NCBI GenBank assembly: GCA_028275425.1
Contig: JAPWUT010000005.1
Location: 1-21,779 of the forward strand
Source: Anaerolineae bacterium
GTDB taxonomy: Bacteria; Chloroflexota; Anaerolineae; SpSt-600
Direction: 5' to 3'
Length of the DNA: 21,779 bases
Both the position numbers and the translations under genes were made by a program. The notes beneath the pieces were generated by a model. It was given only the letters and a program-made list of their open reading frames with translations. It had not been told where the DNA came from and made no database searches. Positions 13,985-20,995 of the stretch are shown here, piece after piece; within the stretch, counting starts at the first letter, position 1, and each line of letters starts with the position of its first letter.

Positions 13985-15412
13985 ATGGCTTTTAAACCTT
14001 TGGGGAAATTCGGCCTTGATGTCAATGAGCCGACAACGGCTAACGGCTCGCCGGCTGTTCAGCTGGAAAAGCCGGAAATAATCTCCCACACCCAAGCCTA
14101 CTTCGTCCGCCTGAACTTCATCCTAAGGCCGTGGAACGACCCGAACGACCCCGCCTTCCTGGCCACTTACGACCGGATAATTGACAACCTCTTGGAAAGA
14201 GGCATAGCCATATATGCCCTCGTCGGTTCCCAGGCCACTCCCACCCCCGATATGGGCGATATCTTGAGGGAACCAACTCCTTCCACCACTGCCGAGGAAT
14301 GGGTCAACCTTTATGTAAGATGCTTTAAGACCATTGTGGAGCATTTCAGCGACCGGGTATGGATTTTTGAAAGCTTCAACGAGCCGAACGACTGGCATGG
14401 CGGGAACAAACCCTGGGTCCACCCCTACTGGATGGCCCGAATCCTGAAGGAGATATACCTTGCGGTAAAGCCTCGCTTTGGTGTCACATTGGTCTCCGGC
14501 CCCCTCCTGGCCCACGACCTCCCCACCGGCCCCGATGATGGCTCCAGATACCTTGATGCCATTTACAAAAGCGGCATTGATATGCACCGGTGGGAAGAAA
14601 TCAAGAAGGACCTTGGCTCTTATCCCTTAGACGGCATAGGCTACCACCTCTACGTCTGCGCCTCCCCTCAATCAACCCCCGATTGCGTCCGCACTACGTT
14701 CAAGAAATACCTTGATGCCATTTGGAAAGTGGTGGTCAAATACGAGGGGGAGAACACAGGCAAGGGGATATACATCTCCGAATTCGGCTGGCCATCCGAT
14801 AACGGGGAAGAGTTCCAGGCCGCCATGATAAGGGCAGCGCTGGAGTATTTAGCTGGCGACCAGAGGGTAAAGGCCGCAGTTCTGTTCTGCCTCCAGGACT
14901 TCGCCGATAAATCTTACGGGCTATACAAATCCTTAGGCTTTGAGCCGGCCCATAGGAAAACCAAGCCCTATTGGGTGTTCCGTTCCCTACTCACTCGCCT
15001 GCCCATGGACGAAATACCGGCCGGGGTCGGAAGGGATAAAGAGGGAACACTTTATTGGCCTATCGTGGAATGCTACCTCAGGCACGGAGGGAAGGAAGCA
15101 ATTGGTTTGCCCTTTGATAACGGCGGAGGAGTGCCGGTTCACCGCTGGGGGGATGGTTGGGTCCAAGATTTCCGCACCCCCTCCGGCCGGCGTGAATCAA
15201 TCATAATGCTCAAGCGAGGGGAGAAAAGGGCCTACCTCCTCTACGGCCCAATCCGCGATGAATACATCTACCGCCAAGGCGGTCCACTCGGCCCATTGGG
15301 TTACCCCATAACCGATGTCTACCTGGATGAATGGGGACTTCCAGCCTGCAAATTTGAGGGCGGAGAAATAGCCTGCAGGCCAATAGTTACCCTGAAAAGG
15401 GGGAGCGCATGA
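13985..15412 (+). CDS. Clan-A glycoside-hydrolase-like protein with C-terminal LGFP-like repeats
   Basis: 475-residue protein with two parts. Residues 1 to about 340 look like a (beta/alpha)8 retaining glycoside hydrolase of clan GH-A (GH5/GH39-like). Glu133 in ESFNEPNDWHGG is the likely acid/base, Glu266 in YISEFGWPSD the likely nucleophile, and GYHLYV supplies the usual His/Tyr. Residues about 355-470 carry LGFP-like repeats: EAIGLPFDNGGGVPVHRWGD and GPLGYPITDVYLDEWGL, domains usually linked to cell-wall binding. No signal peptide or membrane segment is visible at the N-terminus, which is odd for a wall-acting enzyme. ATG 13985 is chosen over GTG 13979 because it has AAGGAGGG six bases upstream. 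The sugar substrate cannot be assigned and the enzyme might be non-catalytic, though both Glu are present. Confidence 0.8.
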   Translation: MAFKPLGKFGLDVNEPTTANGSPAVQLEKPEIISHTQAYFVRLNFILRPWNDPNDPAFLATYDRIIDNLLERGIAIYALVGSQATPTPDMGDILREPTPSTTAEEWVNLYVRCFKTIVEHFSDRVWIFESFNEPNDWHGGNKPWVHPYWMARILKEIYLAVKPRFGVTLVSGPLLAHDLPTGPDDGSRYLDAIYKSGIDMHRWEEIKKDLGSYPLDGIGYHLYVCASPQSTPDCVRTTFKKYLDAIWKVVVKYEGENTGKGIYISEFGWPSDNGEEFQAAMIRAALEYLAGDQRVKAAVLFCLQDFADKSYGLYKSLGFEPAHRKTKPYWVFRSLLTRLPMDEIPAGVGRDKEGTLYWPIVECYLRHGGKEAIGLPFDNGGGVPVHRWGDGWVQDFRTPSGRRESIIMLKRGEKRAYLLYGPIRDEYIYRQGGPLGPLGYPITDVYLDEWGLPACKFEGGEIACRPIVTLKRGSA

Positions 15413-16746
15413 GGAAACGCATCCTTCCCTTGCTCCTTGTGGTAATACTGGTCGGGCTTGGAATCGCTGCCTGGCAATTCCTCACCTCCGAAAGGTTGAA
15501 CCCGAAAGGTAATGGCTTCTTCGGAACCATTGAAGCCAACGAAGTGGCAATCTCTTCCGAAATCGGGGGCAGAGTTAAGGCCTTGCACGCAAAGAGGGGG
15601 GACCGCGTTCAGGCGGGGCAGCTTTTAGTAGAGCTGGACACTGAGCTTCTGGACCTCCAAATACGCCAGGCGGAAGCAGCCCTTCACTTGGCCGAGGCTA
15701 AGCTTGCCCTCCTCAAAGCCGGCCCCAGAGCCGAAGACATCCGGAAAGCCGAAGCGGAGCTGGCCCAAGCCGAGGCAGCCAGGGATACAGCCCGCAAAAT
15801 CTTGGAAGTAACCAAAGCGATGTTGGCCAACCCCCAGGATTTGAACGCCCAAATCCACAGCCTTGAAGGCCAGATAAAGGTCATGGAAGCATCCATTAAG
15901 GCAGCCTACGCCCAAATCCAAGCAGCCGAGGCAGAGGTTTCAATGTATAAAGAAACAGTCCCCGCTCTGGAGAAGGGGACCGTAGTGGAAATCCCTCTCC
16001 CCGGAGGCGGGGTAATCACCAAAACCATAGAGTTTCCGCGCCACCAGCTTGATGAGCTTCTCTACCAATGGAACCTCGCCTCTCAGAGATTGAGCCTCGC
16101 CTGGGAGGAATACAACGCTTTGAAAGCGTCCCTGGACCAAGCCCAGAAAACCCTTGAGGTTTTGAAGGAGATAAAAGCCAACCCTCTTTCCCTCAAGGAG
16201 CAAGTCCACAAGGCCGAATCCAGCCTGAAGCTCTCGGAAGCGATGGTGGAACTGGCCAAGGCCAAGCTTGAAGCCTTGAAGAAAGGCCCCAGAGCCGAAG
16301 ACATTGAGGCGGCAGAGGCAGAAGTGGAAAGGGCGAGAGCCTCCGTAGAAGCCCTTAAGTCAAAGCGCGAAAAACTCTTCCTCTACGCCCCCATAAGCGG
16401 CTGGGTCACCACCCAGGCCTTTGAGGAAGGGGAACTCGTCCCTCCAAACTCCACGATTCTGAAAGTGGCCAACCTGGACGAACTAACCCTCACCGTATAC
16501 GTCCCCGAGCCTGACCTGGGCCAAGTTCGGCTTGGGCAGAAGGCTAAGGTTAAAGTTGACGCTTTCCCCGGCGAAGTGTTTGAAGGGGAAGTCTTCTACA
16601 TATCTCCGCAGGCCGAGTTCACCCCGAAGAGCGTGCAGACCAAAGAGGAGAGAGCGAACCTCGTCTTCCGGGTAAAAATTCGCCTTCCCAACCCTGATGG
16701 TAAACTCAAGGCCGGCATGCCAGCCGAAGCTTATTTCTCCCAATAG
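15409..16746 (+). CDS. HlyD-family membrane fusion / efflux adaptor protein
   Basis: 445 residues: one N-terminal membrane anchor (about 5-25), a first half-lipoyl strand GTIEANEVAISSEIGGRVKA with GDRVQAGQLLVELD, then a very long alpha-helical coiled-coil hairpin (about 80-325), a returning lipoyl half LFLYAPISGWVTTQAFEEGE, and a C-terminal beta domain ending KLKAGMPAEAYFSQ. The motif LKAGPRAEDI (about 101-111) recurs as LKKGPRAEDI (about 289-299), one on each arm of the hairpin, as in YbhG/EmrA-like adaptors. Such proteins bridge an inner-membrane ABC or MFS exporter to the envelope. No exporter gene is next to it: the next gene is a nucleotide pyrophosphatase. ATG overlaps the upstream stop (ATGA). 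Confidence 0.92.
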   Translation: MRKRILPLLLVVILVGLGIAAWQFLTSERLNPKGNGFFGTIEANEVAISSEIGGRVKALHAKRGDRVQAGQLLVELDTELLDLQIRQAEAALHLAEAKLALLKAGPRAEDIRKAEAELAQAEAARDTARKILEVTKAMLANPQDLNAQIHSLEGQIKVMEASIKAAYAQIQAAEAEVSMYKETVPALEKGTVVEIPLPGGGVITKTIEFPRHQLDELLYQWNLASQRLSLAWEEYNALKASLDQAQKTLEVLKEIKANPLSLKEQVHKAESSLKLSEAMVELAKAKLEALKKGPRAEDIEAAEAEVERARASVEALKSKREKLFLYAPISGWVTTQAFEEGELVPPNSTILKVANLDELTLTVYVPEPDLGQVRLGQKAKVKVDAFPGEVFEGEVFYISPQAEFTPKSVQTKEERANLVFRVKIRLPNPDGKLKAGMPAEAYFSQ

Positions 16747-16753
16747 GATGGGT

Positions 16754-17344
16754 ATGCGCAAGCTGCTTATCGCCACCAACAATAAAGGTAAGCTGGCTGA
16801 ATACCTTGAGCTTTTGAAAGACTTACCTTTTGAGCTTACCTGGCCTGAGAAGGAAGGACTCAAGCTCAAAGTGGAAGAGAAGACTGGCTCTTACCAAGAG
16901 AACGCCATCGCCAAAGCAGTCACTTGGGCCAAAGCCACAGGCCTCATAACCTTGGCCGATGATTCCGGCCTGGAAGTGGATGCGTTAGGGGGAGCCCCCG
17001 GCCCGGTTTCGGCACGCTATGGAGGGTTGGAAACGGACCGGGAAAGGTATGAGCTTTTGCTTAAGAAAATGGAAGGGATACCGTGGCCCCGGAGAACAGC
17101 CCGCTTCCGCTGCGTCATCGCCATTGCCTATCCCGATGGAGAAGTCCACACGTTTGAGGGGGTAATGGAAGGGCTAATAGCCTTAGAACCGAAGGGCGAG
17201 CACGGCTTCGGCTATGACCCTGTCTTTTTCCTGCCTGAGCTGGGCAAGACTGTAGCTCAGCTCACCCTTGAAGAGAAAAACCGCCTGAGCCACAGGGCTC
17301 AAGCTGCCCGAAAAGCTCGCGATTTCCTCCTATCTCTGTCCTAA
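16754..17344 (+). CDS. rdgB: Non-canonical purine NTP pyrophosphatase (RdgB/HAM1)
   Basis: Hydrolyses ITP, dITP and XTP to monophosphates and so keeps deaminated purines out of DNA and RNA. The 196-residue protein starts with the family motif ATNNKGKLAEY, followed by SYQENAIAKA, the metal/catalytic LADDSGLEVDALGGAPG (Asp70 in the DDSG), SARYGG, HGFGYDPVFF, and NRLSHRAQAARKARDFL. Length is standard. Start choice: ATG 16748 is two residues earlier but has no SD; ATG 16754 has AGGA five bases upstream. It is the last gene of the eight-gene run and its stop overlaps the stop region of the minus-strand gene by four bases. Function fits with the kinases and deoC earlier in the operon and with hpt at 18.9 kb. 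Confidence 0.95.
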   Translation: MRKLLIATNNKGKLAEYLELLKDLPFELTWPEKEGLKLKVEEKTGSYQENAIAKAVTWAKATGLITLADDSGLEVDALGGAPGPVSARYGGLETDRERYELLLKKMEGIPWPRRTARFRCVIAIAYPDGEVHTFEGVMEGLIALEPKGEHGFGYDPVFFLPELGKTVAQLTLEEKNRLSHRAQAARKARDFLLSLS

Positions 17345-17883
17345 AACCACCCCTCGGGCCAGCGGTTGCCGAGCAACTTCTCCAGCTGCCCTTTCTTTTC
17401 CTCCATGCCCTTTTCGCTAAGATGAGGACAATTCTCAGGGGAACTTTGGCCAGCAGCGAGCTTCAAGGCGAAGTTGAAGCAGGAATTTTCCCCGCATTTT
17501 CCGCAATTCAGACCGGGCAGGAGCTTGTAAACTTCCAATGGCTGGGGAGGGCGATGCGTGGTGAAATCGGGCTGGATTTCCGGGCGCCTTTCCCAAACTT
17601 TGTTTACCAGCGCGACGAGTTTCTCCACCAATTCCTCAGCCTCTTCCCGGCTTTCCAAATGGTCTACGGCGATTCGGTTTGGCCAAAAGCCTATGTTATG
17701 GTTCCTGTAGCGCCAGGACAAAGCCGGAACATCGGGAAGGTATATCCCCCTGGGGAGCACAGCGTTCAGGTAAGGGAGAGCTTGGGAGAGGTCAGCATCA
17801 ACGTAGGCAATAGCTTCATACTCAAACTCCTCACTGCTGTGAGGCGACATATTGATTTCAAGCTTGTAGGATTGGACCAGCAT
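17341..17883 (-). CDS. 4Fe-4S motif protein of unknown function
   Basis: 180-residue protein on the opposite strand, the only such gene in the window. The C-terminal part has LLPGLNCGKCGENSCFNFAL and a later CP: cysteines 127, 130, 135 and 152 in the pattern CxxCx4Cx16C, matching the small Fe-S domain of corrinoid/acetyl-CoA synthase and RnfB-type proteins (PF04060-like). Residues 1-115 (starting MLVQSYKLEI) are not recognised; they contain a conserved-looking PRGIYLPDVPALSWRYRNH and NRIAVDHLESREEAEELVEK. No membrane segment is visible. An upstream in-frame ATG at 17943 would add 20 residues, but ATG 17883 has a GGGGGTGTGGTGG purine stretch before it and lies downstream of a plausible promoter. 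It is convergent with rdgB, with a four-base overlap. It could be a cluster carrier or redox partner; no function is assigned. Confidence 0.8.
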   Translation of the reverse strand: MLVQSYKLEINMSPHSSEEFEYEAIAYVDADLSQALPYLNAVLPRGIYLPDVPALSWRYRNHNIGFWPNRIAVDHLESREEAEELVEKLVALVNKVWERRPEIQPDFTTHRPPQPLEVYKLLPGLNCGKCGENSCFNFALKLAAGQSSPENCPHLSEKGMEEKKGQLEKLLGNRWPEGWF

Positions 17884-17914
17884 AGCCACCACACCCCCAT
17901 AGCGAAGTAGCAGT

Positions 17915-17943
17915 AATGTACACCAAACTCCCGGAAAGCGCAA
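17915..17943 (-). promoter_or_regulatory. Putative promoter of the minus-strand 4Fe-4S gene
   Basis: Read on the minus strand, TTGCGC (17943-17938) and TACATT (17920-17915) are separated by 17 bases. Each matches four of six consensus positions, and the pair lies 32 bases before the chosen ATG at 17883. This supports the internal start over the longer frame, which would begin inside the promoter. Confidence 0.4.
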
Positions 17944-17980
17944 AATTCTGACCTATCTGGCCGTAAATGGTCGGGCGATT

Positions 17981-18000
17981 TCATTGCGAGCGAAGCAACC
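17981..18000. repeat. REP-like short repeat (CATTGCGAGCGAAGCAA type)
   Basis: The sequence TCATTGCGAGCGAAGCAACC holds TTGC (17984-17987) and GCAA (17995-17998) as inverted arms. It resembles a short dispersed repeat beginning GTCATTGCGAGCGAAGC that is common in intergenic regions of many bacteria. Only one copy is seen here, at the left edge of the tandem array. Confidence 0.45.
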
Positions 18001-18034
18001 CCGGAATGGACGAAGCCCCTTGGCAAGGGCTATC

Positions 18035-18810
18035 CCCTTGCAAAACCCGCTCTGAGTGGGACCCAGGACGCTGGCGAGTCCTAAGCCCACGAGGGCGGGC
18101 AAAATTGGGGGGTCCAGGGGGCGGAGCTCCCATGGCGGGGGGGTTGGGAGGTGTCCCCCCACGAAATCAAAAGAGGGAGCGAGTTGCCCACATTAGCAAC
18201 CCCGCCACGAGTGGGACCCAAAACCCTGGCGAACCCTAAGCCCACGAGGGCGGGCAAAATTGGGGGGTCCAGGGGGGCAGAGCCCCCATGGCGGGGGGTT
18301 TGGGGGGTGTCCCCCCACGAAATCAAAAGAGGGAGCGAGTTGCCCACATTAGCAACCCCGCCACGAGTGGGACCAAAAACACCGGCAAACCCTCAGCCAA
18401 CGAGGGTGGGCAAAACGGGGGGTCCAGGGGGGCGCAAGCCCCCATGGCGGGGGGGTTGTGGGGGGTGTCCCCCCACAAAACCAAAAGAGGGGGCGAGTAG
18501 CCCGCATTAGCAACCCCGCCACGAGTGGGACCAAAAACACCGGCAAACCCTCAGCCAACGGGGGTGGGCAAAACGGGGGCCAGTGGGGCGAAGCCCCCTG
18601 GCAGGGGGTTTGGGGGGTGTGCCCTTCCGACCTAACCCCCTGACCCCCTTCCCTGCGAGGGAAGGGGGAAATTTTCGCCTCGGAGAGGGGCCGGTGAGAG
18701 ATTAACCCCAGAACGCCGGCAAACCCTCAGCTAACGGGGGTGGGGAATGGGGGTGGAGGGGGCGCAGCCCCCTCCCAGGGGGTTTGGGGGATGTGCCCCC
18801 AAGACTTTTA
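18035..18810. repeat. Degenerate G-rich tandem repeat array, about five units of 155-158 bp
   Basis: The marker GAGTGGGACC recurs at 18054, 18209, 18365 and 18523, giving steps of 155, 156 and 158 bases; a fifth, partial unit without the marker runs from about 18704 to 18810. Each unit reads in order: CCACGAGTGGGACC, a CCCTAAGCCCACGAGGG or CCCTCAGCCAACGAGGG block, a G6 run with TCCA, a hairpin around a central CCATGG, a second G-rich tract, a G6-TGT-C6 hairpin (e.g. 18302-18316), then CAAAAGAGGGxGCGAG and ATTAGCAACCCC. Units 2 and 3 are most alike; units 1 and 5 have drifted most. No stable reading frame or start signal supports coding. The units resemble neither CRISPR nor a known IS. Confidence 0.9.
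18626..18703. repeat. Unrelated hairpin element interrupting the array
   Basis: Between units 4 and 5 the array sequence is replaced by about 78 bases that do not match any unit. It contains a perfect 11-bp hairpin (CCCCCTTCCCT at 18644-18654, loop GCG, complement at 18658-18668) and, read on the other strand, CTCTCACCGGCCCCTCTCC (18681-18699). It looks like a second dispersed repeat inserted in, or recombined with, the array. Edges are approximate. Confidence 0.6.
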
Positions 18811-18885
18811 TTGCACCATTACAATCCCATCACCTCGCTTTCCCTCCGTGCCCTGAGCCTTTTCCCAACCTTTGGCCAATCGCTT

Positions 18886-18913
18886 TTGGTTTTAGCCATT
18901 GGTATGGTATACT
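18886..18913 (+). promoter_or_regulatory. Extended -10 promoter of hpt
   Basis: TGGTATACT at 18905-18913, with a weak -35 TTGGTT at 18886-18891 (16-base spacing). The nine-base extended -10 is identical to that before the deoxynucleoside kinase operon at 10727. The remaining bases between the array end (18810) and the gene show nothing else. Confidence 0.6.
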
Positions 18914-18960
18914 GAGGCTGGGCTATCCCAGACCTGGAAGAGCAAAGCCGGGAGGAGCTT

Positions 18961-19509
18961 ATGTTGGAGGAAGATATTGCCGAAATCCTCATTGATGAGA
19001 AAACCCTTCAAGCCAGGATTCGGGAACTCGGAGAGCAAATTTCCCGCGATTACCAGGGGAAAAGGCCAATCCTTGTGGGAGTGCTCAAGGGCGCCTTCAT
19101 GTTCATGGCCGACTTGATTCGTCACATCTCCATCCCACACGAGATAGACTTTATGGCTACCTCCAGCTACGGCGCAGCCACCGAGAGCAGCGGCATCGTC
19201 CGCATCCTCAAAGACTTAGATACCCCAATATCCGGAAGGGATGTGCTCATCGTGGAGGACATAATTGATACCGGCCTGACCCTTGATTACCTCTTGAGAA
19301 TCCTCAGAGCGCGCAACCCTGCTTCTATCCGCGTCTGCACCTTGTTGGATAAAAGGGAGCGCCGCCGTATCCCCATTCCTCTGGATTACGTGGGCTTTGA
19401 AATCCCCAACAAGTTCGTAGTAGGGTATGGCTTAGATTTCGGCGAAATCTACCGTAACCTGCCCTACATAGCGGTCCTCAAGCCCGAAATTTACCGAGGT
19501 AATGAGTGA
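18961..19509 (+). CDS. hpt: Hypoxanthine phosphoribosyltransferase
   Basis: Salvages hypoxanthine (and usually guanine) with PRPP to give IMP/GMP. The 182 residues show the family order: PILVGVLKGAFMFMADLIRH, the flexible-loop segment MATSSYGAAT, the PRPP-binding VLIVEDIIDTGLTL (95-108, acidic pair Glu99-Asp100), and KFVVGYGLDFGEIYRNLPYI near the C-terminus, where Lys151 and Phe/Val contacts hold the base. Length is typical of the bacterial enzyme. The ATG has GGGAGGAG just upstream and its own promoter at 18886-18913. Although separated by the repeat array, it fits the nucleotide-salvage theme of the 10.7-17.3 kb operon. Confidence 0.97.
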   Translation: MLEEDIAEILIDEKTLQARIRELGEQISRDYQGKRPILVGVLKGAFMFMADLIRHISIPHEIDFMATSSYGAATESSGIVRILKDLDTPISGRDVLIVEDIIDTGLTLDYLLRILRARNPASIRVCTLLDKRERRRIPIPLDYVGFEIPNKFVVGYGLDFGEIYRNLPYIAVLKPEIYRGNE

Positions 19510-19517
19510 GCCCAAAT

Positions 19518-19546
19518 TTGACAAAAAAGGCATTTTATGCTAATCT
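19518..19546 (+). promoter_or_regulatory. Promoter of the LivJ-type receptor gene
   Basis: Consensus -35 TTGACA (19518-19523), 17-base spacer, then TAATCT (19541-19546) preceded by TGC, an extended -10. Expected start is near 19553, giving a leader of about 43 bases with a short stem (CCCCA 19559-19563, TGGGG 19569-19573) and SD sequence GGAGGGG. An ATG at 19591 out of frame reads ATG-AGA-TGA and overlaps the true ATG at 19596. Confidence 0.65.
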
Positions 19547-19595
19547 TGTGCCATAAGACCCCACGGAATGGGGGACACCCGAAGGAGGGGATGAG

Positions 19596-20918
19596 ATGAA
19601 GGGCCTAAAGAACCTAATCATAATCATAGCTGCTTTAGCTGTTCTGGCAGGCTGCGCTAAAGCCACTCCTACACCCACTCCTCTGCCGCCTACTCCAACG
19701 CCTGCCCCAACTCTTGCACCTACTCCAACGCCGGCCCCCGTGGAAAAGACCATTGTTATAGGTTTCACCGCTTCCCAGACTGGGAAATACAACGCTGAGT
19801 CCAAGGAGCAAATCCAAGGACTCAACCTCTGGGCTGAGCATCTCAGTGCCGCCGGGGGCATAAAAATCGGCAATACAGTGGTTAAAGTCAAGTTCAAGTT
19901 CTATGACGATGAAAGCACTAAGGAAAGGGTCCAGGAACTCTATACCCGCCTTATCACCGAAGACAAAGTGGACTTCCTCATCAGCCCCTACAGCAGCGGT
20001 TTGGCTGCGGCTGCTGCCGTCTTAGCCGAACAATACTCCAAGATTATGATTGTAACCGGTGCTGCCTCCGATGACATCTTCGCCAAAGGCTACAAGTTCG
20101 TCTATCAGATTTACACCCCCGCCAGCCGTTACTTGACCGGCGCTATTGATATGCTTGGGAAAGTTGACCCTGCGGCCAAGAAGATTGCCTTCGTTTACGA
20201 GAAAGAGAAATTCTCAACTGACGTGGTAAACTTCGCCAAGGAATACGCAGCCAACAAGGGTTACGAGATTGTGCTCTTTGAGGGTTATGAGAGCGGGACC
20301 ACCGACTTTGCCCCGTTCATCAACAAGATAGTGGCAGCGGCACCGGACGCGATTTTGGGTGGAGGCCACTTTGCCGACGGCAGCACCTTTGCCAAGCAGC
20401 TTTATGAGAAGAAGGTCCCGGCCAAGCTTGTCTCCATCCTGGTAGCTCCTGCTCTCCCTGAGTTTGCCGAAATCGGCGAGGCCGCTTTCCAAATTACTGG
20501 GCCAAGCCAGTGGGAGCCGCAGGCCCAGTACAATGAAGAAGCCGCTAAGAAGGCGGGCATCCCCTGGTATGGGCCGAGCGTGAAAGAGTTCGTAGAAGCA
20601 TACAAGAGCAAGTACGGCTACGAGCCAGGCTACCACGCTGCCGGAGGTTACGCTGCTGGCCTCGTTCTTCAGAAAGCCATTGAAGATGCCAAAAGCCTTG
20701 AGCCGGATAAAATCAAGGCAGCTTTGGAGAAGATGGACATCATGACCTTCTACGGCCGCATCAAGTTTGATACAGCCCAGTTCTACGGCAAGCAGATAGG
20801 CCACGAGATGGTTTACCTCCAGTGGCAGAAGGACCCATCCGGCAAACTTGTGAAGCAGGTGGTCTGGCCCGAAGAAGGGCGCTCGGCTCCTCTGATTTAT
20901 CCTCGCAAGTTGGAGTAG
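19596..20918 (+). CDS. Branched-chain amino acid-type ABC transporter substrate-binding lipoprotein (LivJ-like)
   Basis: 440-residue receptor lipoprotein. Signal peptide with lipobox LAGC (Cys20), then a Thr-Pro-rich linker to about residue 48, which tethers the mature domain above the membrane. The periplasmic-binding type I fold is visible: KTIVIGFTASQTGKYNAESK, GLNLWAEHLSAAGGI, VKFKFYDDESTKERVQELYT, LISPYSSGLAAAAAVLAEQY, IAFVYEKEKFSTDVVNFAKE, and VEAYKSKYGYEPGYHAAGGY. Family members bind leucine, isoleucine and valine, but many relatives bind urea, amides, aromatic acids or other solutes, so the ligand is open. It is transcribed from the promoter at 19518 and followed by a hairpin and a LivH-type permease gene. 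Confidence 0.93.
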   Translation: MKGLKNLIIIIAALAVLAGCAKATPTPTPLPPTPTPAPTLAPTPTPAPVEKTIVIGFTASQTGKYNAESKEQIQGLNLWAEHLSAAGGIKIGNTVVKVKFKFYDDESTKERVQELYTRLITEDKVDFLISPYSSGLAAAAAVLAEQYSKIMIVTGAASDDIFAKGYKFVYQIYTPASRYLTGAIDMLGKVDPAAKKIAFVYEKEKFSTDVVNFAKEYAANKGYEIVLFEGYESGTTDFAPFINKIVAAAPDAILGGGHFADGSTFAKQLYEKKVPAKLVSILVAPALPEFAEIGEAAFQITGPSQWEPQAQYNEEAAKKAGIPWYGPSVKEFVEAYKSKYGYEPGYHAAGGYAAGLVLQKAIEDAKSLEPDKIKAALEKMDIMTFYGRIKFDTAQFYGKQIGHEMVYLQWQKDPSGKLVKQVVWPEEGRSAPLIYPRKLE

Positions 20919-20930
20919 TAGGCAAAGAAT

Positions 20931-20972
20931 AAGGGCCGGAGGATGGGCAAATATCCTCCGGCCCTTTACTTT
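20931..20972 (+). terminator. Hairpin terminator/attenuator between receptor and permease genes
   Basis: Perfect 14-bp inverted repeat (20931-20944 and 20953-20966) with an 8-base loop, 12 bases after the receptor stop, followed by a TACTTT stretch. The stem is GC-rich and the T content modest, so partial termination is likely. As the permease follows without another evident promoter, read-through probably sets a receptor excess over permease. The same layout exists at 3425-3452. Confidence 0.75.
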
Positions 20973-20995
20973 AAAAATCACGGGTGAGGTGGAGC

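Noticed and set aside
324..17344. A hidden defence, toxin-antitoxin, phage or biosynthetic system
   Set aside because: Every long frame with plausible start signals matches a metabolic, transport or housekeeping family; no nuclease, transposase, integrase or modification gene is visible.
18151..18510. Open frame of 119 codons across the tandem array, with repeated peptide segments
   Set aside because: The frame is open only because unit length is near a multiple of three. Composition is Gly/Pro/Arg-rich, there is no SD sequence, and other frames on both strands are equally open.
18035..18810. CRISPR array
   Set aside because: Period is about 156 bp with similarity across the whole unit, no unique spacers of constant length, and no cas genes nearby.
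20214..20981. 255-codon minus-strand frame inside the LivJ-type gene
   Set aside because: Antisense shadow; the + strand has lipobox, linker and receptor motifs, and the frame begins past the terminator hairpin.
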